Positions 54,544 through 64,000 of a stretch of 64,000 nucleotides of DNA are shown here, piece after piece; positions within the stretch are counted from its first letter, which is position 1; every line of letters begins with the position of its first letter. Source of the DNA: Hesseltinella vesiculosa (taxonomy: Eukaryota > Mucoromycota > Mucoromycetes > Mucorales > Cunninghamellaceae); assembly GCA_002104935.1 (NCBI GenBank), contig MCGT01000031.1, positions 248,001-312,000 of the forward strand. The letters are read 5' to 3'. Position numbers and translations under genes: made by a program. The notes beneath the pieces were generated by a model that was not told where the DNA came from, ran no database searches, and worked only from the letters and a program-made list of their open reading frames with translations.

Positions 54544-55146
54544 ATGTACATTAATAACTGGGACGATTTTCAAAAGGCAGCCGAGGATATCTATACATCG
54601 TCTCCAGATACGGTAAAACAATCAACCCCATCAGCATCCAAAACTCACATTTTTTTTTTTCTCTTTCACATTTTTCATTGCCTGGCCCAAGACTCGATAT
54701 GTGCATTCGTTCCATGGTGCTGATGGTCAACTTGTACTGAAGGTGACAAACGATCAGACAGTAAGTGGTGTCTCTCACATTGTCATCATCACATAACGAT
54801 ACGTATAGCATACTTGCAGCGGTTGCGATGAAAAATGCACGTCATCGCCACATCTCACCCATCGTGTTCATCTTTTCTGACAGGTGGTGATGTACAAGAC
54901 CGACCAGGCCAGCGACTTGAAAAAATTCATTGGTCTCAACACCCTTCTCATGTCACAAATGCAAAATCGCTCACTGGGTAAGGAAAAAGCCATCTAAAAG
55001 TGTTTGGTTGAGCCTTGAACTCTCATTTTTTGAATGCAGAACCTGAAGCCGTCAACACACCACCCGCTCAGCCTTCACCTCAGATACCCCAGGTGGCCAG
55101 TGCCAAATCCACCAACAAGAAAAAGAAGAAACGAGGAGGCAAATAA
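54544..55146 (+). CDS. SRP9: Signal recognition particle 9 kDa subunit
   Basis: Four exons (54544-54612, 54692-54760, 54884-54977, 55040-55146) give 112 residues. The core MYINNWDDFQKAAEDIY, TRYVHSFHGADGQLVLKVTND and VVMYKTDQASDLKKFIGLN is the SRP9 alpha-beta fold that pairs with SRP14 on the Alu end of SRP RNA to pause translation. The tail is Pro-rich, ending in a basic KKKKKRGGK that could contact RNA. SRP9 is replaced by SRP21 in budding yeast, so a clear SRP9 fits an early-diverging fungus. It converges on eS21. Confidence 0.93.
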
Positions 55147-55304
55147 AGAGTGGTCTTCATTTGTTCCTACGTCAAGACGACCCCAATTTTAATAAACTTT
55201 TTTGAAAGAGGAAAGATGAGATGCCATGAAGGGGATTTGCTATTTTATTTCCAATAGACAAAAAAGTAGTTGTGTACTATGTACAGGGATGGAAAGAAAA
55301 GGAT

Positions 55305-55655
55305 TTATTGTTGGTAAGACCAGACGTTCTTGAGGAAACCGTCTTGGGAAGCCAAACGGTTCAAGCAGTCGTCAGCTTCGGCTTCCTTGCGAACAAAACC
55401 ACAGAGAGCATAGGTGGAGAAGGTGTTCAAGGCACGGCCTTCAGCATCGACATCGGAAATGTTGAGTTGGATGGAAGCATGGTCCTTGGCAGTGATCAAA
55501 CGGTTGGTGGCCGAGCTAAAAAAAAAAAAAACAGAAAAAAAAAGCCGATGCGAGTCAATACGTGTAGCCGGTTATTTTCGAATGTCTCGAGTCAAGTCCA
55601 CGTACCACTTGCGGGGGATGTAGAGGTCAACGAGTCTGCCTTCAGAGTTTTCCAT
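55305..55655 (-). CDS. RPS21: 40S ribosomal protein eS21
   Basis: Two exons (55606-55655, 55305-55515) give 86 residues, the normal length. It starts [17 protein letters not shown] and continues [18 protein letters not shown], with the conserved AKDHASIQ block, then [15 protein letters not shown]. It is a small-subunit protein needed for 18S rRNA 3' maturation. C-ending codons are strongly preferred. The intron splits the Cys codon after the PRK motif. Confidence 0.96.
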
Positions 55656-55950
55656 TGTTGTCGTGATAGAGCGAAAAGAGAAAGAAGAAAAAAAAAAGGA
55701 ACAGCACCCGACAGCACTGGTCAAGTAAAGAAAAAAAAATTTGACTGACAAGCCACAAGCTGCAAAAAAATGGCGGTTGCCATGACGACAGCCCTGATTG
55801 GCTCCAGACAAGAGCGGACAATACCGCTGCCGTTTTAGGAAACCACAGTTGCTTTTCAACGTGTTCCATAGACGTCTTTTTTTCATCTTTCATCTTTTTC
55901 AACCACTTGGGTCGCTTGCTCGAGTCTCCATTTTACAAAAAAATATCACC

Positions 55951-57495
55951 ATGTTGAAAGCCTTGCTTCTTGTTGGTTTGATAATTGTGTCCACTGTTTG
56001 GGCACAGTCCACTGTTATCTTGCGCACCCATTCCATCTCGATGCCTTATATTGGTAAACAACAACCTCAATGCCCCCTTTATTTCGTCATCATGCCATTT
56101 CTTTTCTCTCCAAACTATTTCGCGTATTGTAGACTTACTTTTTTTTATTTTATTTTATTGCTCTTTACTCTGTGACTAGATGACGAGCTTCAAAATCGTT
56201 GGTTCGATTTTGGTGGCGACACCATCATTAATACCAACCGTCATATCCGTTTGACCAGCACACGTCAATCCCAACAAGGCTATCTCTGGTCTCGTCTTGT
56301 AAGTGCTCATTTCATGTATTAAAAAGAAGAGAAAGGGCCACATTCGCGTTTTGTAGACAGGGGGGGTGACCTTCTGTTTCGACGTGTAATGAGGGTCGTA
56401 TTTTTTTTTTTTTGGAAGCCAGGAAACTCATCCTGTTGTTTTGTTATTAGCCAATTACTGCTTCCGATTTTGAAATCGAATTTGAATTCAAGGTGGGTGG
56501 CTCCACTGGTCATTTGTTTGGTGATGGGTTTGCCAGTAAGTGTCCTATGTCAAGAACGAACCGCATGCCCGTGCCTGACCGAGAACAAACATCTCCTTTT
56601 TTTCCCCATAGTGTGGTTGACCAAGGATAGAATCATGGAAGGAACTGTGTTTGGCTCCAAGGACAGATTCGACGGTCTTGGTCTCTTTTTCGACACGTAT
56701 GACAATGAGCGCGCTCATGTAAGTCAAGCTGTCGATCATTTCACGAGTGACTGACCACTGTTTTTGTTATGACAGAGACACAGCTTCCCTTACATCAGCT
56801 CCATGTTAGGTGATGGCCATACCTCGTATGAAAACGACAAGGATGGTCGAACCACCGAATTGGCTGGCTGCGAAGCTGACTTTCGTGAACGCTCTGTGCC
56901 CACGCGTGCCAGATTGACTTACCACAAGGACAACCTTTTGAAATTCGAAGTGCAATGGCGTGAAGAAGACACCTGGGATGAATGCTTCAAGGTAAATTGC
57001 GATGTTAGTTCTTTGCATTTTCACCCCAAAACGTCGGGTTTTAAAAATTAGGCTCTCAACGTCGATTTGCCCAGCCAAACTTACCTTGGCTTCACCTCCC
57101 ACACCGGCGATTTGACTGGTAAAGACCCAAACGAAACGGTCAAGCGTGATCCTGACCGTCCTCTCTCTATTGCATAGACAACCATGATATCATCTCTGTC
57201 ACGACCAAATCTATCCCTCCTATCCCCAAGGAAGCCAGACCTGTAAGAAATTAAAAACAGAGAGAGGGGGTGGTATCATTTCCTTTTATTATTTTGATGT
57301 TCATGGGCGATGGCTGACTGATATCTGTCTTTTCTCTAGGAACCTGCCCCTTCAAAGAAGAGCAAGAAGAAGTCGTCGAGTGGAGGCGGCTTCATGTCGT
57401 TCTTGATCAAGATCGTGCTTGCTGCAGGTTTGGTTGGTGTTTTGTTTGTTGGCTATCGCATGTATGACAAGAGCAGCCAAATGAAGCGCTTTTAA
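55951..57495 (+). CDS. L-type lectin cargo receptor (VIP36/ERGIC-53/Emp47-like)
   Basis: Eight exons (55951-56053, 56180-56298, 56451-56535, 56612-56718, 56776-56991, 57052-57118, 57178-57242, 57340-57495) give 305 residues. After a signal peptide (MLKALLLVGLIIVSTVWA) comes the lectin domain: WFDFGGDTIINTNRHIRLT, SGYLWSR-like QQGYLWSRL, FEIEFEFKVGG, GDGFAMWLTKDR, and GLGLFFDTYDNERAH with the Ca2+-site Asp/Asn. TYLGFTSHTGDLTDNHDI closes it. A basic Ser-rich linker, a membrane span (FLIKIVLAAGLVGVLFVGY) and a short cytosolic tail ending KRF follow. These proteins carry high-mannose glycoproteins between ER and Golgi. All introns are GT-AG. Confidence 0.93.
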
Positions 57496-57625
57496 GCAAA
57501 TGCAGGATATATAAAAAAATAAAATAAAGGAAAAACAAACTATAGGAGAGCTGGCGGCAGTGAGGTAAAAGAAAGAGAGGACGTTGGAGGAGAGGAGGGA
57601 ATGCCGGGAATGGTATCAGGGGCGT

Positions 57626-58108
57626 TTAAGGAAACATGCAAGTGATGCATTGCGATCGTTCTACGGGTGTCGAGTAGCTATGAAGAAAAAGGTGAGTGTT
57701 TCTGTAGTCATCATTGTGAACAAGGAGAGCAATGGAGACTTACTCCATGATGCTACAAGCCGAACAATACAGGCCATTGCAAGAGAGGCAAGGTTGAAGG
57801 CATTCGTGACAAAACTTATGTTCGCAAAAAGGGCAGCGGCTGCCCATGTCATTCATAAGTCGGCTGCATTGATGACAAGCAGGCTTGTCATTGTTGATCG
57901 GGGCAGGAGCTGCTGATTGCTGTCGAGCAGCAAGCATCATCTTCGCAAATGTGGCTTGAGCTATTGAGTAAAAGTCAATGTAAGGTCAAAGGAAACCGAG
58001 AGTCCACCTGATTGTACCCGTTTGCTGTTTCTGGACGTCGTCCTGCTTTTGCTTTTGTCTAAGCACATTGACAAGTTCATGGTCTTCTACGGATCGTTGC
58101 CGTTTCAT
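57626..58108 (-). CDS. Siva-like cysteine-rich zinc protein
   Basis: Three exons (58018-58108, 57747-57960, 57626-57677) give 118 residues. The C-terminal half has closely spaced Cys pairs: CHQCSRLM, CPFCEHKFCHECLQPC, CNGLYCSACSIMDYS, and, after the last intron, RSQCITCMFP. The CxxC...DYS...C..C ending is the pattern of the Siva family (animal apoptosis-regulatory protein). The last exon was found only by completing this pattern, and the splice joins D-Y-S in phase. The N-terminus is a short charged coiled coil (HELVNVLRQKQKQDD). It is shorter than animal Siva, so an upstream exon may be missing. Its role in fungi is unknown. Confidence 0.8.
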
Positions 58109-58581
58109 AACGTTGTCACCTAGCGTAAGATGCGTCGGAATGACCAATGGTAAAAAAAAAAAAAAAGAGAATGAAGCTGGACGGAAGGCTGGCTTTTTTT
58201 TTATTCTGGTCGAACGCGCTGGCGGAGCAACTCTTTTCTACGCTTCGCAGGGGCTCTGCATCTGCTCTTCCATTCTTCAGGGCGATGCGTCGATTCAATA
58301 TGGATTTTTTATTTGGTATAGGCCTTTACGATACCTTCACAACAGACCCAAAGCAGAAGCTGTAAGACAAAGCAGAAGACAATTCTACTGCTGCTCGACA
58401 TGACCAATACAGACGCCAATGTCGATTTTCCAAATGCGTGCCGGCACCAAACTTCCTCGCTGTCTTTTTTTTTTTTTTTTTTTTCCCAGACACTCTTCAG
58501 GCTGGCAGTGGAAGAAAGAAGGCAAAGGCGAAGAGGACTTCTTTTTTTATTTCTTCTTCTTTAGGTGCACTTAAAAATCTG

Positions 58582-61500
58582 CTAAAAACAGTCTTCGTTG
58601 GAGAACCTGTGTAGTTTGGCGACAGCGTCATCCATGTCTTTTTGGGCTTTTTTGCGCATGTAAAAGATTGGACAGTCGTTGTTGGAGCAAATAACATCTT
58701 GATGCAGCGATTCCTGGCAACGTTGGCATTGGGTCCAAAGACGCGAGAATTTCACCTCCAGCTCACTCACAGCGTCCACCTTGTGCGCAGAATGAACAGA
58801 AAGAACGTGAGCGCTCTGAACTTTCAATCTCCTGCATATTTCTTTCTTTCATTGAGCTTGTGCTTACGTTTTTTTTGTAAAGTTCGGCTAAGCGAGGATG
58901 GCAATGTACACACACAGCAGAGTTGTCTAAAAAATGGAAAAGAGGACTGTCAGTCGTATAGAAGAGGAAAGGCAGGAAGAAGTACGTACTGCCTCGAGGC
59001 AAAGGCGATTTGCAGCCGAGACAGGTGGCTGATTTGATAGCAAACTTCATCAGCCCGCCGACTGTTGGGGTGGCAATGTTCACAGTTCTCGTATGCGCAC
59101 CATTCACTTTTTTTTAAAAAAATAAATAAATAGAAAAAAAGTGCATTCAGTAAAAAGGCAAAGAAAAAAGGGAGCTTACATAGCGACTCGGCGGCCTTTT
59201 CACCCAAGACAGGCTCCATGATACGCATCAGGGGCTTGGATAACTGATTTTCCAGGTAGTAGCGTGTGTCGATGGGAATACTGTTGTCCAGCACATAGAG
59301 AGGGTCTTCTGAGCGTTCATAAGCCGGTGTGTTGTTGGTGCCTTTGACAATCACATAGGCGACACGGTCACCAAGAGAAGGAGCAGACCCAGGATCACGC
59401 TTGCGCATGCGCTCGGCCAATTCCACGTGTGCCTGTTTCGCGGCATAATCCGATTTGCTGAGTGCTTTTGTAATCACCAACTGCGACAGATCCACCTTGT
59501 TTTGTAACAGATCCGAAATCGTTTCCTTGATGAAACTTTATGAAAAAGAGAAAAAAATGGGTCAGTCTACCCGCTCACAGGCCATTTGCTATTTGTTTCT
59601 CGTTTACTATTGCACGCCTTCGACGTCTCGATCGATTAACAGCTTGTTCAAGCAGTTTTGAATCACATTCGACACCAAACGGCAGTTATCACGCCGCACC
59701 GTCTAACGCAAAGTAAAACAAAAGTGGAAGAAAGGAGTGAGCGGATTTTTGGGAGAACATACCGTATCTTTTTAAGCTTACTTCAATACCCTTCGCGTCA
59801 AGCTTATCATACTTGTCAGGACGGGTCCAGTACAACCCAGCATAACGCTTTTTGCTAATCAACAGATAGGGAAAGTACACCTTTTCAAAGTCCAAGTTGA
59901 TTGGCCGGATGAACTGTTCTGTCACCAGTTTGGCCCCTTCTTGACCTGTGAAACGAGAAGGAAAAAAAAATCAGCCCAGGGTGAGCTTTTTAAATAGAAT
60001 GGCAACGAACCTAATTTCATCGCTTCTTCCAAAGTGTCCACACCAAATTTGATCATTACCGAATCGGTATCACCATAAATGACCTTGGCATCATTCTTGT
60101 ACCCATTCTTGATGGTGAAATGCTCCTCAACGGTCTGAAAAACAAACTCAATGTGAGGAGCTGGTTCAATGAGATTTTTGTAAAAAGCGGGAGCTTACCT
60201 CTCTTGTCTTCATAATCATTTCACGGCCATACGCAGTAACGCTGGAGGAGATTTGCAGACATGGCAGTTTACCGACGGTGGCACCGGTAAAACCATAGAC
60301 CGAGTTGGCACTGATCTTCAAAGCCAGTTGACGACCATCCAACACAGCCCGCTTGAAAGGATCAGTTTCCTTCTTGAGGTCGTTCTTGGCGCGTTTACGA
60401 GCTGACAAGAGATCAGAAAGAATTTGAGGCAGCAGGCCTTTGCGACGACTGGATTTGACAAAAAGATCTACGAAAGGAAAAAGAAGGTCCGTTGTGAGTC
60501 ACACATCATTTTTTGACATTGAGCAGGTGAATCGGTACCATTGTCAGGGGTCACAATATAGTCTTCATCCTTGACAAGGCCAAGTTGTTGAACGGTTTGT
60601 GGTGTCAGAAGAGTGGTGTAGCAGAGGTTATGAGCTTGCATGATGGACGGGTACAAGGATGTGAAATCGAGAGTGGCAATGGGTGTGTCGTAGTAACCTT
60701 TGACAGGGTCAATGACTGTGGCCCCTTCATATTGTTCGTCCGTCACTAGAAAAAAAAATCAGCTAGATCATCTCCATTTGTCTCGTTGCTAACTACCTTC
60801 GGATTTGACAACAGGGATAATAAAGTCTTCTTCCAGGGCACGTCGGTACAATTGGGAAATGACTTTGACTTGCTGACCCCGTACAAGGATATAATTGAAT
60901 GGTACTCCGGTGACACGTGCCATTTCGGTATAGTTGAACAGAAGCATAAGTTTTTCCAGTAGCCGCAGCGGGAGGAAAGAATCCTGCAAGGCACAACAAG
61001 TCAGTGCCTTTTCATTTTCGCGCTTTGCCTTGTTCTTACCTTTAAACAGTACACAGCCAGACGACGACGGGTTTCGGCATTACCGTTTTGCAATTCAGTA
61101 ATGATTGAGTGGTGGACATCTTCTTTTTGTTCGCCTAAAAATAAGACCCAGAAAAGGTGTGAGACAGCTAAAACGAGTAGGAAAAAAACTTTACCAAGAA
61201 AGTGAGCAGATACCGAGTTCAAGGTATAAGAACGAAGCTTGTAATCACGTTGCACGGCTTGATAAAGGTCCAACTGCAGACGACCTTCTAGGTTGATATT
61301 CTTGTTTTCGCGGGTACCAAAGGCTTTGGAAGAGAAAGTGAAGTTGCGGGCTTCCGTCCGTGTTCCTATTTTTAAAAAAAAAGCCAAAGGTGAGTGGGTG
61401 TCCTGCAGAACTGTGCGTCCATTTAACCTTTGACTCTTCCCAGAAAGGGAAAATCATTCACTTTAAGATGTTTGGCTCGGTCCAGCAGATAGGGGAAATC

Positions 61501-63030
61501 AAAGTTGGTGGTGTTGTAGCCAATGACAACGTCAGGATCAGTCTCAACAAAGAATTGAGACCATTTTTGCAAGAGTTCACGTTCGTCATAAAATGCTCGG
61601 ACGTCCGTGCCAACAATGGGTGCACAGTCATTCAGAGTAAACACGTTTCGAATGTATGGATTGGCTTCGCCTAAGTGCGTATAAAGAGTGGAATTGCATC
61701 AGTACCTTGATGATGACAGGAAGACTGTCTCCTTCTTACCTTGGATTTTGACCACCGAGGCGATTTGAATGACAGGGTCTTGGTCTGCTTCAGGAAAGAC
61801 ACCTTTACGACCAGCACATTCAATATCGAAACTGAGAATACGCAGAGGAGCAACGTCGGACCATTCACCTTCAGGAGCATGGCTGATAAATTTGTCGTAA
61901 CTAGGAAAAAGAGAGTGTGGGCAAAGGGGCTGCGGAACCGCGGTTGGTTTTCTTTTTTACCTTGTCACAACTTCATATTGTGCATGAGAATCTTTGGTAG
62001 GTCGATGTGTATAGGTGCCGGCAGGAAGCTCGATCCAGTTGCACCCCGTAACGTGGCAATCAATCATGAAGCGAAGAACATAGGCCAGATTGCTTTCGTA
62101 TGTGGTGTCGGCTGAGTAACGGCGGTTCAAGGAGGGGAACATCACGCCGTCTTCGATCTTGACCTTGACTTTGGAAATGCTTCTTGGGTCAAACACGGTG
62201 ACTTTGACAAACGGCGACTTGGCTTCGCCTCGGTATCCATATAAGCTTTGCTTCATGACCAATTCGACGCTGCTGATCATGTTTTGATCTCCCAGAGCAG
62301 ACTAATATTAATCATACAATCAAACGAGGTGAGCGTCACGTGCGCCAAAGGCTGACCAACCGATTGCGTTTGCTTACTGAGAGTGCTTGTTTAACACTGG
62401 GCATATCCGCTTTTTTGAGGCCATTGGGTGCAGCAAAGTAAAAGTAGGGCAAAAAGTCTTCCACATGGCAAGTGACACTGTTGCCATTCTATTCAAGATA
62501 ATAAAAAGGTTGTTGAAGATCACTTGACATCAAAGCAGAGATGCTTACCCGAGTGACACCAAAGAAGCGAATGACAGGTCGCTTTGTTCGGTAGTTAATG
62601 TATTCATCTATTTCAATTTGCTGAAACACTACAAAATAAGCGAAAGAGAGAGGGTGTTGGTCAATCGTGCCAAGTGTCAGGGCGAGATTTTCCTTTCTTC
62701 GTTTTTTTTTTCTTTACCAAGTGGATCTTTTGCAGGGTCAAGTGTAGGTGCAGCCGATCGTTTCCAAACAACTAGAACATTCACATGACGAGAACAAAAA
62801 GAAATTAAAAGTTAACACAAACTATGCAGATAAATTAAAAGGACAGGATGCGTGGTTTTACCTTTCGAATCGACGTCCATGGTGTCTTCCAAGATCTTCA
62901 GTTCTTCTTCAAATGATGAACTGGCTACATCTTTATTTTCGACCTTGCGCTTTTTAGCACTGGCTGTGGGATCATAGGGCTCGGATGATATCGTAATGTC
63001 ATCCTCTCTTGGGCGACTGGATGCAGGCAT
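58582..63030 (-). CDS. POL3: DNA polymerase delta catalytic subunit
   Basis: Nineteen exons with consistent phases give 1066 residues (exon starts on the minus strand: 63030, 62771, 62628, 62488, 62301, 61900, 61670, 61365, 61134, 60983, 60745, 60467, 60134, 59945, 59702, 59535, 59106, 58926, 58779). It is the replicative lagging-strand polymerase with 3'-5' proofreading. Exonuclease motifs: [10 protein letters not shown] (near 276) and [11 protein letters not shown]. Polymerase motifs: [10 protein letters not shown] (A, near 563), [17 protein letters not shown] (B, near 660) and YGDTDSV (C, near 716). The C-terminus has two Cys clusters: [11 protein letters not shown] with CVHC (CysA), and CQRC ... 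CSNNDC (CysB), which in yeast holds a 4Fe-4S cluster and binds Pol31. A basic nuclear-localisation patch AKKRK lies near residue 26. Confidence 0.97.
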
Positions 63031-64000
63031 GATCGTGTTTAAAAAAAAAGTTGGCAAAGGAAAGAGGAAACGCGGCGCCACTCGATTTTTTTTCTTTCAT
63101 TTTTTTTTTCCTGACGCGGGAGGTAGCCAATGAACGCTCGTCGCTGCGCATTGCATATCTTTTGGCTCCTCACTTCATTGATGTCCATTTGCTTTGATCG
63201 CAGTTGACCACAGAGGCTGGTATTCCCTTGGTGGAGAAAAACGGAATTGGACCTACAACCATCAGGTCTTTAGAATCGTCATCCAATGGCCACCAAGCCT
63301 GTCAAAGGCCACTAGGCCAAGGCTCGCGCCCCAAGCGGATAGAACAAAAAAAGGCGGGCGACACGGACTATGAAATACGTTTTTGACTAAGCCTTTTTTT
63401 AAGGAGCCAAGAGCAAGTGTTTGTCAGGTCTCCTAGCTTATTGCTCGGCCGTCTGAAAGACTTGTAATTTTAATCAAAGTCAATTCTCGTCATTTTAAAC
63501 CCGTTTGCAAAATTTGATGTAGGTCCATTAGGAACAATTTTGCGCAGTGATTTTTGATCAGATGGCCTGGGGATCCCCTGGGGAAAATGGTCAGTTTTTT
63601 ATTTTTTTTAGCTGGTGGTTCGGAGATGTCAAAACGAAAGTGATCAAAAGTTAGCTGAGCGATCTTCTCCAATCGACATGAATTTTTCAGTATCATCGTG
63701 ATTTATCGTTTTGTGAATTTTTACTGTCTTTCACATCGATCTAACAACTTGAAAATGCTCCACAGCAACTTCTACTTTTTTTTTAAAACGAAAAAAAAAC
63801 AGTGTAATAATGTCCGACGTTGCAAGGCGTGCAGATCCCACGTCATGCTTTTTTTTTTTTTGGTTTTTTTTTTTTCATCCAACTTTTTTTTTTCTATAAG
63901 TAGTGCTGATGCCAATGCCATATGGTACGTAAGATTTGCATACACTAAAATAATAAGAAGAAAGTTGACGTATCATTGTTTGATTTATTCAAGAGTTGAT
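63031..64000. other. Intergenic upstream of POL3, no supported gene
   Basis: T-rich and A-rich runs, with CCAAT boxes near 63128 and 63282 on the plus strand. Open frames are short. The last 200 bases are AT-rich and may lead into a gene beyond the window. Confidence 0.5.

Overview
The window is nuclear DNA of an early-diverging fungus, most likely Mucoromycota (Mucorales). This is an inference from gene content (SRP9, a Siva-like zinc protein, a GST-like extension on arginyl-tRNA synthetase), from many 45-75 bp introns with T-rich tracts (19 exons in the polymerase delta gene), from homopolymer-rich intergenic DNA, and from two members of a multigene family with no recognised function. There is no operon structure. 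I found no tRNA, rRNA or CRISPR array.

Layout. 1-3079 is a satellite of about 214-bp units. 3306-15946 is gene-dense: a FAD oxidoreductase, two convergent PA-TM-RING ubiquitin ligase paralogues, a haem-peroxidase fatty-acid dioxygenase without a P450 partner, a RING protein, an RNA exonuclease and a small coiled-coil protein. 15947-27672 is looser and repeat-rich. It holds a chromodomain remnant, an apparently intact member of the D...ExK family (17380-18658), a short SMEK/PSY2-like protein and a secreted protein. 27673-43079 is again gene-dense: FHA-RING ligase, HD phosphohydrolase, alpha-arrestin, arginyl-tRNA synthetase, RhoGAP, adenylosuccinate lyase and a mitochondrial DEAD-box helicase. 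43080-48800 is an accessory island with a second, broken member of the D...ExK family, interrupted by a LINE fragment and an inverted copy of one of its own exons. 48816-63030 returns to ordinary genes: FAD monooxygenase, GH17 glucanase, SRP9, ribosomal protein eS21, an L-type lectin cargo receptor, a Siva-like protein and DNA polymerase delta.

Functional links are few. Four proteins carry RING domains (two PA-TM-RING, one SPX-RING-like, one FHA-RING), and the alpha-arrestin carries a PPxY site expected to recruit a NEDD4-type ligase. The lectin cargo receptor and SRP9 act in the secretory pathway. Most neighbours look unrelated, as is usual in fungal nuclear DNA.

The most interesting points are the D...ExK family pair (one intact, one dead), the insertion in the dead copy flanked by a 6-bp repeat, and the purely C:G to T:A internal differences in the inverted exon copy. 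Exon boundaries were read by eye from splice signals, reading phase and family similarity. No search or alignment program was run.
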